Below, piece after piece: positions 7,142-13,733 of a stretch of DNA of 13,733 bases (position 1 is the first letter of the stretch; each line of letters begins with the position of its first letter). The notes under the pieces were generated by a model. It saw only the letters and a list, made by a program, of their open reading frames with translations, was not told the DNA's origin and searched no databases. Origin of the DNA: Alphaproteobacteria bacterium. Its GTDB lineage: Bacteria; Pseudomonadota; Alphaproteobacteria; Puniceispirillales; Marisalimonadaceae. Where the stretch lies: contig JADHRC010000030.1 in assembly GCA_016777645.1 (NCBI GenBank), positions 1-13,733 of the forward strand, given 5' to 3'. The translations under genes were made by a program, and so were the position numbers.

Positions 7142-9253
7142 ATGAGTAAACGATTATTAATAGACGCAAGACAGCCAGAAGAAACAAGAGTAATAACAAC
7201 TACTAATAACCTTATCGATGATTTTGAGTATGAAGTTCACTCTAGAAGACAACTCAAAGGTAACATTTATCTTGCTAGAGTTACTCGAGTTGAACCTAGT
7301 CTTCAGGCGGCATTTGTTGAATATGGAGGTAATAGACAGGGATTTTTAGCATTTAGCGAAATACACCCAGATTATTATAGAATTCCAGTTGAAGACAAAA
7401 ATAAATTACTAGCAGAGGCTTCTGCCAAAACTGATGATGAATTAAGTTTAAATGAAAATTCAAGCGAAGATGAAATTGACGATTTTAATGATGAAGCACT
7501 GAGAAAAATCAAAAGAAATCTATATAGAAATTATAAAATACAAGAAGTAATTGCCAGGCGTCAGATTTTATTAGTTCAAGTTGTAAAAGAAGAACGGGGT
7601 TCAAAAGGTGCAGCATTAACCACCTATATTTCAATTGCTGGCAGATACTGTGTCCTCATGCCAAACACCCCAAGAGGTGGAGGAGTAAGTAGAAAGATTG
7701 CCAATATTACTGATAGGAAAAGATTAAAAAAAGTTGTTGATGATCTAGATGTATCTAGTGGAATGGCTGTTATTATAAGAACAGCTGGGTCTAAAAGAAC
7801 TAAAACTGAAATCAAAAGAGACTATCTAAATTCAGTAGCCATTTGGGAAGATGTAAAAAAACTTACCTTGGAATCCAACGCACCTTTCCTTATTCACGAA
7901 GAAGGATCCTTGGTTAAACGTGCTATTAGAGATTTATATCACAGTGAAATTGATGAAGTCTTGGTTGAAGGTAATGAAGCGTATAAAGTTTGTAAAAATT
8001 ATATGAAAGCACTGATGCCTAGTCATGCTAAAAAAGTACAACAATACGTTGATGATAAAAATCATCTTTTTCAGAAATATAATTTAGACTCTCAATTACA
8101 AGATATTTTTAATCCTAAGGTAACACTTAAGTCGGGTGGTTATATTATTATAGACCAAACGGAAGCTTTAGTTGCTGTAGATGTTAACTCTGGGAGATCG
8201 ACTAGGGAAAGAACCATAGAGGATACCGCATTAAAAAACAATCTTGAAGCTGCTGAAGAATTTGCAAGGCAAGCAAGGTTAAGAGATCTGTCTGGACTAA
8301 TAGTAATTGATTTTATTGATATGGAGGAAAATAAAAATCGATTAAGCGTTGAAAAAAAATTAAAAGAATCAATGAAAAAAGATAGAGCAAGAATTCAAAT
8401 TGGAGAAATTAGTAATTTTGGTTTGCTAGAATTATCACGCCAACGTCTTCGACCTTCTGTTGTTGAAAATTCTTCAGAATTATGTTCACATTGTGGAGGA
8501 TCTGGAAGAATTCAATCTATAGAAGTAAGTGCTATTCAAGTTTTAAGAGCTATTGAAGAAGAAGGTGCGCCTGAAGATATCTTAATGGTGAAAGTTTCTG
8601 CTCACTCAGATATAATATTACATATTTTGAATAATAAGAGATCTGAGTTAAATGAGATTGAATCAAGATATGATATTAGAATAGATTTTTATAATGACAA
8701 CTCAATAATTCCTCCTCTTAAAAAATTGGAAGCGATTAAAAAATCTCTCCCTAAAAAAGAAAATCAATCACAGGCAAAGCTGCAAAATGACCCTTCTGAA
8801 AATGAAGAGCATAATAATAATAATAATAATAATAAAAGAAGAAGAAATAAAAAACCAATAAGACGAAGAAGAAGAGTTGATGAAGGTAATATCTTACTTG
8901 AAAAGTCCGAGAATAACGAAGTTCAACATACACCAAAAGAAAAAATAGAAGAAAATAGTGAAAATAAACCTATAGAGAAAGCTAAAGATGTAGTTGATAA
9001 TAAAACAGAAGAAAAACCCATTAAGAAAAAAAGAGAAAGAAAAAATACTAATAAAGTAAAACAACCCAAGAAAATAATTCAAAATGAGAGCGAGAATAAA
9101 ACATTAGTTTCAGATGATAAAAATAATGTTAAAGACACAAATAAAAAACAAGAAGCAAGAGAAACAAAAGCGTCTGCTCCAATTGAAATTGTAAAAATAG
9201 ATGATAGTGCAAATGACAAAAAACCAAAGAAAAAAGGCTGGTGGTCAAAATAA
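7142..9253 (+). CDS. rne: Ribonuclease E
   Basis: A 703-residue endoribonuclease that starts mRNA decay, matures rRNA and tRNA, and scaffolds the degradosome. The catalytic half covers about 1-530: S1 RNA-binding region (about 36-165) with the extra acidic segment (about 83-125) seen in alphaproteobacteria, then 5'-sensor and DNase I-like parts. Metal-binding Asp347 (DVNSG) and Asp390 (DFIDM) match E. coli D303 and D346. C448 and C451 (CSHCGGSG) match the zinc-link cysteines that join subunits. Residues 535-703 are low-complexity, with seven Asn (557-563), an Arg/Lys patch (about 564-579) likely to bind RNA, and mixed-charge repeats. The end GWWSK carries the Gly-Trp-Trp shown in Caulobacter RNase E to bind polynucleotide phosphorylase. 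The tail is shorter than in many alphaproteobacteria, so the scaffold may hold fewer partners. Its end overlaps the next gene. Confidence 0.97.
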   Translation: MSKRLLIDARQPEETRVITTTNNLIDDFEYEVHSRRQLKGNIYLARVTRVEPSLQAAFVEYGGNRQGFLAFSEIHPDYYRIPVEDKNKLLAEASAKTDDELSLNENSSEDEIDDFNDEALRKIKRNLYRNYKIQEVIARRQILLVQVVKEERGSKGAALTTYISIAGRYCVLMPNTPRGGGVSRKIANITDRKRLKKVVDDLDVSSGMAVIIRTAGSKRTKTEIKRDYLNSVAIWEDVKKLTLESNAPFLIHEEGSLVKRAIRDLYHSEIDEVLVEGNEAYKVCKNYMKALMPSHAKKVQQYVDDKNHLFQKYNLDSQLQDIFNPKVTLKSGGYIIIDQTEALVAVDVNSGRSTRERTIEDTALKNNLEAAEEFARQARLRDLSGLIVIDFIDMEENKNRLSVEKKLKESMKKDRARIQIGEISNFGLLELSRQRLRPSVVENSSELCSHCGGSGRIQSIEVSAIQVLRAIEEEGAPEDILMVKVSAHSDIILHILNNKRSELNEIESRYDIRIDFYNDNSIIPPLKKLEAIKKSLPKKENQSQAKLQNDPSENEEHNNNNNNNKRRRNKKPIRRRRRVDEGNILLEKSENNEVQHTPKEKIEENSENKPIEKAKDVVDNKTEEKPIKKKRERKNTNKVKQPKKIIQNESENKTLVSDDKNNVKDTNKKQEARETKASAPIEIVKIDDSANDKKPKKKGWWSK
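8813..8833 (+). repeat. (AAT)7 trinucleotide repeat coding Asn7 in rne
   Basis: Seven perfect AAT codons follow CAT and encode seven Asn in the disordered tail of RNase E, just before its Arg-rich patch. Slippage by whole units would keep the frame and change only linker length. In a genome this AT-rich, drift toward AAT runs in an unconstrained linker is the simplest origin. Confidence 0.9.
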
Positions 9254-10593
9254 AATTATTAATCTTAATATTTTTACTATTTTTTTCTTATTCTGCTAAT
9301 TCTGCTCAAAAAAATATTATTATTAGAGATGCAGAAATTGAACTTTTTTTATATAAAATTATAAAAACTGTAAGCGATGATCATCCTCGGAATGGTAAAA
9401 ATTTTGAACCAGTTTTAATTTCTAATGATGAATATAATGCTTTTGTAACTGGTTCTAATAAAATTTATATTCATACTGGATTAATAAATAAATCTGAATC
9501 GATTAATGAAATCCAAGGTGTTATAGCTCATGAAATTGGACATTTAGTTTTAAATCATAGTTCTTCTAGGACTATAAATAATGAAAATTTATCTAATTAT
9601 TCTAAATTTGCAACCATTGCTGGTATTGCATTATCCGCTAGTGGAAAGTTAAATTCAGATACTACTATGGGATTAATTATAGGAACCCAAGATTTAGCGG
9701 CAAAATCAGCTTTTCAATTTTCACGTATTCAAGAACAACAAGCTGATAAATATGCTATTGATGTTTTAAGAAGAAAAAGAATATCATTAGATGGTGTAGA
9801 AAAACTAATGTTACGACTCAGTGAAAATGAATTTTTAAATAACAATTCTGTCATCGATTATTACAGGTCACATCCATTTTCAAAACAAAGGTTAGAACAA
9901 TTAAAAAAATATAAATCTAATTATTATGTGCCAGAAAAGAAGAACGATATAATAAATATTAAAAACTTTGATGTTTCTTTGGATTACATAAAAAACAAAA
10001 TTAAATCTTATGAAAATGATCCATTTGAGATGTTGCGTAATAAAAACAATAATATCTTTTTTTCTAATTATTCAAAAGTAATAGCTTATAAAAAAATTGG
10101 TAAATATGAATTAGCAATTAAAACGCTTAAAGAATTGCAGAATAAATATAAAAACTATCCCTTTTATAATGAATTAGCAGGTGATATTTATTTCAAAAAA
10201 GGCGAACAGAAAAATTCTATTAATGAGTATAAAGAAGCTATTAATAACCTTGGAAAAGAATACATTCAAGCTACTGACCTTATAAAATTTTCTTTAGTTA
10301 AATCTTATTTGCAAACAAACAATACTAAAAATTATAAAGAATGCGTCCAACTTTTAGAAGAGATACTTCGGAACAATCCTAATTGGAGTTTTTTATGGAA
10401 ATTATTAGCAAAATCATCAGCTAAGTTAGGACAACGAGGAATTTCTTATATTGCATTAGCAGAGGAGGCTTTACTTAAAAAAAACTTTATTAAAGCTAAA
10501 AAATATGTAGATTTAGCATTTACTGAAAAGACTTTAACAAACAGCTATAAATTTAGAGGCTTAGACATTCTATCTAAAATAAAAAATCAATGA
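9241..10593 (+). CDS. bepA: Periplasmic M48 zinc metalloprotease with TPR region (BepA-like)
   Basis: A 450-residue secreted protease/chaperone like E. coli BepA, which degrades or helps assemble stalled outer-membrane proteins. The signal peptide is about 1-22 (cleavage after ANSA). Zinc ligands are H97 and H101 in HEIGH with catalytic E98, and E165 in EQQAD. H211 in SHPFSKQRL stands where BepA has its regulatory 'His-switch'. Residues about 270-425 are helical with TPR-like spacing (KIGKYELAIKTLKEL, KKGEQKNSINEYKEAI). The start is GTG at 9241, overlapping the end of rne by 13 bases, with AGG 4 bases before it; this start is needed to include the basic n-region of the signal. The overlap suggests translational coupling to rne. 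The stop overlaps the next start as ATGA. BepA is the closest well-known relative; orthology is inferred from domain order. Confidence 0.9.
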   Translation: MVKIKLLILIFLLFFSYSANSAQKNIIIRDAEIELFLYKIIKTVSDDHPRNGKNFEPVLISNDEYNAFVTGSNKIYIHTGLINKSESINEIQGVIAHEIGHLVLNHSSSRTINNENLSNYSKFATIAGIALSASGKLNSDTTMGLIIGTQDLAAKSAFQFSRIQEQQADKYAIDVLRRKRISLDGVEKLMLRLSENEFLNNNSVIDYYRSHPFSKQRLEQLKKYKSNYYVPEKKNDIINIKNFDVSLDYIKNKIKSYENDPFEMLRNKNNNIFFSNYSKVIAYKKIGKYELAIKTLKELQNKYKNYPFYNELAGDIYFKKGEQKNSINEYKEAINNLGKEYIQATDLIKFSLVKSYLQTNNTKNYKECVQLLEEILRNNPNWSFLWKLLAKSSAKLGQRGISYIALAEEALLKKNFIKAKKYVDLAFTEKTLTNSYKFRGLDILSKIKNQ

Positions 10594-11318
10594 TGATAAA
10601 CGTATTAAATAAAATTCAAATTCTTTTTAAAATTTTATCTATTTTAAGTTTAATAACTATTTTAGTTTTTCCTTTACATGCCAATGAAATTAACGAAAAA
10701 AAAATTGAAAATGTTATTGAAAATTTTCTTATTAAAAATCCTCAATTATTAAGATCAATTTTGGATAACTATAAGGATAAAATTGAATCAGAAAAAAAGA
10801 TAAATGCCATTAAATCACTGGAATTGCTGAAAAATCCAGGTATTTTCCAAGAAAAAGCAGATGTTACTATTTATGAATTCTTTGACTATAATTGTGGTTA
10901 TTGCAAATCAGTTGTTAAAACAATAATGGAAACTATATCAGAAGATAAAAAAATAAACTTTGTCTTTGTAGAATTTCCTATTTTATCTCAGCAATCGTAC
11001 AATGCAGCATTGGCTGCGTTAGCTTCTGAAAGGCAAAATTTATATAACAATTTTCATCTTGCCTTAATGAGAGTTAGAGGTAGAGTTGATGATAACCAAG
11101 TCTTTAGAACTGCAAAAGAAATAGGGTTAGATATTGATCAACTTAAAAAAGACATGGAAAGATCTGAAATTTTGGAACAACTTCAGAAAAACCGTGAAAT
11201 TGCCAAGCTTTTAAATTTAAATGGAACTCCTGCTTTTATAATTGGAGATGTTGTTTATCCTGGTGCACTAACAAAGGAAAATCTTAAAGAAATTATAAAA
11301 AAAGTTCGTGAGGGTTAA
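10590..11318 (+). CDS. Secreted DsbA/ScsC-family thiol-disulfide oxidoreductase
   Basis: A 242-residue thioredoxin-fold protein exported to the periplasm, with an N-terminal signal or anchor (about 10-31, LHA-NE). A helical segment (about 35-80, IENFLIKNPQLLRSIL) resembles the oligomerisation region of ScsC/Com1-type proteins. The active site FFDYNCGYCK gives C102 and C105, and cis-Pro214 is in NGTPAFIIGD. The helical insert and the return to the fold (LLNLNGTPAF) are complete, so it should oxidise or isomerise disulfides. Whether it acts as a DsbA-like oxidase or a ScsC/DsbC-like isomerase cannot be decided from the sequence. It starts with ATGATG inside the stop of the protease gene (4-base ATGA overlap), so the two are surely co-translated. 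Possible clients nearby include MrcA (two CXXC pairs) and AmiC (C43, C52). Confidence 0.92.
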   Translation: MMINVLNKIQILFKILSILSLITILVFPLHANEINEKKIENVIENFLIKNPQLLRSILDNYKDKIESEKKINAIKSLELLKNPGIFQEKADVTIYEFFDYNCGYCKSVVKTIMETISEDKKINFVFVEFPILSQQSYNAALAALASERQNLYNNFHLALMRVRGRVDDNQVFRTAKEIGLDIDQLKKDMERSEILEQLQKNREIAKLLNLNGTPAFIIGDVVYPGALTKENLKEIIKKVREG

Positions 11319-11331
11319 TCTATAAATTATA

Positions 11332-11344
11332 ATTGTCACACAAT
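11332..11344. promoter_or_regulatory. Short palindrome in the gap before aroQ
   Basis: ATTGT (11332-11336), CAC, and ACAAT (11340-11344) form a 13-bp inverted repeat in the 66-base gap between the DsbA-like gene and aroQ. It directly overlaps a perfect TATAAT (11328-11333) whose -35 (TTCGTG, 11305-11310) is poor. It could be an operator for an internal promoter driving aroQ-accB-accC, but arms this short are common in AT-rich DNA. No T-run follows, so it is not a terminator. Confidence 0.2.
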
Positions 11345-11370
11345 GAACAATTTTAAATTATAAACAAGTA

Positions 11371-11376
11371 AAGGAA
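11371..11376 (+). promoter_or_regulatory. Shine-Dalgarno that fixes the TTG start of aroQ
   Basis: AAGGAA lies 8 bases before TTG at 11385. No in-frame ATG or GTG occurs near the family's usual N-terminus (KLYIINGPNLNLLG), so this site supports the TTG start. Confidence 0.65.
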
Positions 11377-11384
11377 GTGTTGTT

Positions 11385-11825
11385 TTGAAAAAAAAGTTAT
11401 ATATCATTAATGGTCCAAATTTGAATCTTTTAGGTACTAGAGAACCTGAGAAATATGGGCAAACTACTTTGCAAGACATAAAAAACTTATGCCTAGAGAA
11501 GTGTGATGTTCATAATTTTGAGTTACATTTTTTTCAATCTAATGCAGAAGGTTCATTGATAGATGAGATTCATAAGTCCATCAATGATGGAGCCGGAATA
11601 ATTATAAATGCGGGAGCTTTAACTCATACGTCCATAGGCATTTTAGATGCTTTGAGTATGTTTAAAGGACCAAAAATTGAAATACATATAACTAATGTGT
11701 ATGCTAGAGAAAATTTTCGTCATAAATCATATATTTCTCCAGTTGCAACTGGAATTATTGCTGGTTTAGGGATCAACTCATATTTATTAGCAATAGAAGC
11801 TATAAAAAATTTAATTGGTGATTAA
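11385..11825 (+). CDS. aroQ: 3-dehydroquinate dehydratase, type II
   Basis: A 146-residue cytosolic enzyme, normal type II length, that dehydrates 3-dehydroquinate to 3-dehydroshikimate in aromatic amino acid synthesis; it forms dodecamers in known relatives. Visible active-site residues are N12 (NGPNLNLLG), R19 (GTRE), Y24, the catalytic base, in KYGQTTL, N75 (NAGALTH), H81, H101 (IHITN), and R108 and R112 in ARENFRHKSY. FQSNAEGSLID is the usual second block. The start is TTG at 11385, supported by the upstream AAGGAA. It lies 66 bases after the DsbA-like gene, a gap that may hold an internal promoter, and 5 bases before accB. The aroQ-accB-accC order is common in proteobacteria. Confidence 0.97.
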   Translation: MKKKLYIINGPNLNLLGTREPEKYGQTTLQDIKNLCLEKCDVHNFELHFFQSNAEGSLIDEIHKSINDGAGIIINAGALTHTSIGILDALSMFKGPKIEIHITNVYARENFRHKSYISPVATGIIAGLGINSYLLAIEAIKNLIGD

Positions 11826-11830
11826 AAGCA

Positions 11831-12304
11831 ATGAAAAAAAATAATATCAATACTGAAAATTTAAATATTGTACAAAAATTTGTAGATATTTTAAATAAAA
11901 ATAACCTCTCTGAATTAGAGTATGAGAGCGATGGTATTAAAATAAGAATTGCAAATAAAAGTTTTAAAGAAAGTAAAGTCCAAGAAAAAATTGTTGAATA
12001 TTCTGAAGATATTACAATTAACGCTCCAACTAAAAAAGATGATGAACCCAAACAATTTACTAATCAACATCCAGGTGCTGTAAATTCTCCTATGGTCGGA
12101 ACCGCTTACTCTTCACCGGAACCTGGTAAAGATCCATTTATTAAACTTAATAGTTCAGTATCAAAAGGTGATACTCTTCTTATTATAGAAGCTATGAAAG
12201 TAATGAATACCATAACTGCGCACAAATCAGGAAAAGTTGTTTTCGTTGGATTTGAGGATGGTCAGCCAATTGAGTTTAATCAATTATTACTTATAATAGA
12301 ATAA
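11831..12304 (+). CDS. accB: Biotin carboxyl carrier protein of acetyl-CoA carboxylase
   Basis: A 157-residue carrier that swings biotin between biotin carboxylase (AccC) and carboxyltransferase (AccA/AccD) in the first committed step of fatty acid synthesis. An N-terminal helical part (about 7-45) resembles the segment that binds AccC, and an acidic/Lys linker (about 46-80) follows. The biotinyl domain is about 81-157. EAMKVMN holds the biotinylated Lys123, and SSPEPGKDPF (94-103) is the protruding 'thumb' usual in BCCP. The ATG at 11831 is 5 bases after aroQ with only a weak A-rich leader, so translation probably follows from aroQ. accC starts 10 bases downstream. Confidence 0.97.
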   Translation: MKKNNINTENLNIVQKFVDILNKNNLSELEYESDGIKIRIANKSFKESKVQEKIVEYSEDITINAPTKKDDEPKQFTNQHPGAVNSPMVGTAYSSPEPGKDPFIKLNSSVSKGDTLLIIEAMKVMNTITAHKSGKVVFVGFEDGQPIEFNQLLLIIE

Positions 12305-12314
12305 TGGTTTGTAA

Positions 12315-13661
12315 ATGTTTTCAAAGATTTTAATTGCCAACCGAGGTGATGTTGCCTTAAGAGTTTTAAGGGCTTGTAAAGAATTAAATATTAAAACAGT
12401 TGCTATACACTCTACCGCAGACAGTGAAGCTATACATGTAAGATTAGCTGATGAAAGTGTTTGTATAGGCCCAGCTCCTTCCTCAAAATCTTACTTAAAT
12501 ATTCCAGCAATTATTACAGCAGCTCAACTTGTTGGAGCTGATGCCATACATCCGGGCGTTGGTTTTTTATCTGAGAACGCTGATTTTGCTGAAATTGTAG
12601 AAGCTCATAATATTGTTTTTATTGGCCCTAAACCAGAACATATTAGATGTATGGGTGATAAAATAGAAGCAAAAATAACAGCTCAAAAATTAGGGATACC
12701 ACTTGTTCCAGGCTCCAAAAATAATATTGCAAGCTTTGAAATAGCTGTTCAGGAAGCTCAAAAAGTTGGTTATCCTGTATTGATTAAAGCAGCGTCGGGT
12801 GGTGGTGGAAGGGGGATGAAAGTTGCCCTAAATGAAGAAGAGTTAGAATCAGCATTTACCTCTGCTAAAAGCGAGGCTAAAGCAGCTTTTGGGGATGATA
12901 GAGTTTATATAGAGAGGTACCTTAAAAAACCCAGACACATTGAAGTACAGATTATAGCTGACAAATTTGGGAAAACTGTCCATCTCGGTGAAAGAGAATG
13001 CTCAATACAAAGAAGGCATCAAAAAGTTATTGAAGAAGCGCCCTCACCAGCGATTGATAATAAAACAAGAAACATGATTGGGAAAATAGCATCAGAGGCT
13101 GTTTCAAAGATGGGTTATCTAGGTCTAGGTACTATTGAATTCTTATTTGAAGATAATCAATTTTTTTTCATAGAAATGAATACAAGACTTCAGGTTGAAC
13201 ACCCGATAACAGAAGCTATAACTGGGATAGATTTAGTAAGAGAACAAATTATGGTGGCAGCTGGTTATCCTTTATCATTTGAGCAAAAAGATATTCAAAT
13301 AAAAGGTCATGCTATTGAATGCCGAATAAACGCAGAACACCCTAAAACGTTTATCCCTTCCCCTGGCACAATTTCACAATTTCACTCACCAGGAGGACTT
13401 GGTATTCGGATTGAGTCTTGTATTTATTCTGGTTACAAAGTTCCTCCATATTATGATAGCCTGATTGCTAAACTAATTGTTCATGGAAACAATCGTGAAC
13501 AATGTATATTAAGACTTAAACAAGCCTTAAAGGAAATGGTAATTGAACCAATATCGACAACAATTGATTTACATAAACAGATATTAGAGACTAGAGTGAT
13601 GCAAGAAGGTTCATATGATATCAGGTGGTTAGAAAATGAATTGCTTGATAATAACAAATAA
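12315..13661 (+). CDS. accC: Biotin carboxylase subunit of acetyl-CoA carboxylase
   Basis: A 448-residue ATP-grasp enzyme, normal length, that carboxylates biotin on AccB with bicarbonate and ATP. It starts MFSKILIANRGD as expected. Conserved residues by E. coli comparison are K116, K158, the glycine-rich loop SGGGGRGM (161-168), H208, metal-binding E275 and E287, N289, R291 (EMNTRLQVEHP) and R337 (ECRINAEHP). Position 82 in HPGVGFLSEN is Val, where E. coli and many alphaproteobacteria have Tyr (HPGYGFLSEN) near the biotin pocket; this may be a lineage variant. The C-terminal block with VPPYYDSLIAKLI is complete. It lies 10 bases after accB and 17 before the presumed start of aat. Confidence 0.98.
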   Translation: MFSKILIANRGDVALRVLRACKELNIKTVAIHSTADSEAIHVRLADESVCIGPAPSSKSYLNIPAIITAAQLVGADAIHPGVGFLSENADFAEIVEAHNIVFIGPKPEHIRCMGDKIEAKITAQKLGIPLVPGSKNNIASFEIAVQEAQKVGYPVLIKAASGGGGRGMKVALNEEELESAFTSAKSEAKAAFGDDRVYIERYLKKPRHIEVQIIADKFGKTVHLGERECSIQRRHQKVIEEAPSPAIDNKTRNMIGKIASEAVSKMGYLGLGTIEFLFEDNQFFFIEMNTRLQVEHPITEAITGIDLVREQIMVAAGYPLSFEQKDIQIKGHAIECRINAEHPKTFIPSPGTISQFHSPGGLGIRIESCIYSGYKVPPYYDSLIAKLIVHGNNREQCILRLKQALKEMVIEPISTTIDLHKQILETRVMQEGSYDIRWLENELLDNNK

Positions 13662-13678
13662 GAATTTTAAAATTTTCT

Positions 13679-13733
13679 TTGGCAAAATTGTCTAATACAT
13701 ATCTTACCCCAGAACAGATAATTAGAGCGTATA
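13679..13733 (+). CDS. aat: Leucyl/phenylalanyl-tRNA-protein transferase, first 18 codons (runs off right edge)
   Basis: From a TTG at 13679 the frame reads ...LSNTYLTPEQIIRAY before the window ends. LTPE-x-hydrophobic-hydrophobic-RAY is the usual opening of Aat, which attaches Leu or Phe to N-terminal Lys or Arg for the N-end rule, and aat commonly follows accC in alphaproteobacteria. The start is uncertain: TTG at 13679, TTG at 13688 or an ATT at 13664 are possible, and no Shine-Dalgarno decides. The characteristic GxFPM motif would lie just past the edge, so the call depends on this short match and on gene order. Confidence 0.6.
   Translation, partial: MAKLSNTYLTPEQIIRAY

Noticed and set aside
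7424..7516. Acidic stretch within the S1 region of RNase E, considered as an inserted foreign domain
   Set aside because: Alphaproteobacterial RNase E proteins usually carry an acidic insert at this place, so it is a family trait.
8751..9082. Minus-strand open frames rich in Phe, Tyr and Leu opposite the rne tail
   Set aside because: They are complements of AAT/AAA/GAA-rich codons of the RNase E tail; the apparent membrane segments come from base composition.

Overview
The window is AT-rich DNA (roughly 30% GC by eye) from a bacterium that looks like an AT-rich, probably streamlined or host-associated/marine alphaproteobacterium. The basis is the gene order rne - M48 protease - DsbA-like - aroQ - accB - accC - aat, the divergent amiC - mrcA - prfB block, and protein signatures usual in that class: a Gly-Trp-Trp tail on RNase E, a long acidic insert in its S1 region, and an RF2 made without the programmed frameshift. 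No rRNA, tRNA, CRISPR array, insertion sequence, prophage or toxin-antitoxin locus was found. This is essentially housekeeping chromosome.

Layout. 1-1007 (minus strand) is the N-terminal part of a membrane-anchored, beta-rich AsmA/YhdP-like envelope protein that runs off the left edge. It diverges from bcp (1110-1574, plus), a peroxiredoxin. bcp converges, with a 4-base gap, on a minus-strand block read amiC -> mrcA -> prfB (6744 down to 1579): an N-acetylmuramoyl-L-alanine amidase, a class A penicillin-binding protein 1A and peptide chain release factor 2. A 397-base non-coding region (6745-7141) separates amiC from the divergent plus-strand block. That block reads rne -> M48/TPR periplasmic protease (BepA-like) -> DsbA/ScsC-like thioredoxin-fold protein -> aroQ -> accB -> accC -> start of aat at the right edge. 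rne and the protease gene overlap by 13 bases, the protease and DsbA-like genes by 4 (ATGA), and aroQ, accB and accC are 5 to 10 bases apart.

How the genes fit together. The left half serves the envelope: peptidoglycan synthesis (MrcA), septal splitting (AmiC) and probably lipid transport or outer-membrane upkeep (AsmA-like). The right half joins RNA decay (RNase E) to periplasmic protein quality control (BepA-like protease, DsbA-like oxidoreductase/isomerase), then shikimate-pathway step 3 (AroQ) and the biotin half of acetyl-CoA carboxylase (AccB, AccC).

Most worth a second look: (1) an extra segment of about 100 residues, predicted helical, inside the transpeptidase domain of MrcA between the SXN and KTG motifs; (2) two CXXC pairs in the same periplasmic enzyme; (3) the amiC-rne intergenic region, with a 15-bp direct repeat spaced exactly 42 bp and three hairpins upstream of rne, which could be an autoregulatory RNase E leader. 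I see no convincing new multi-gene system.
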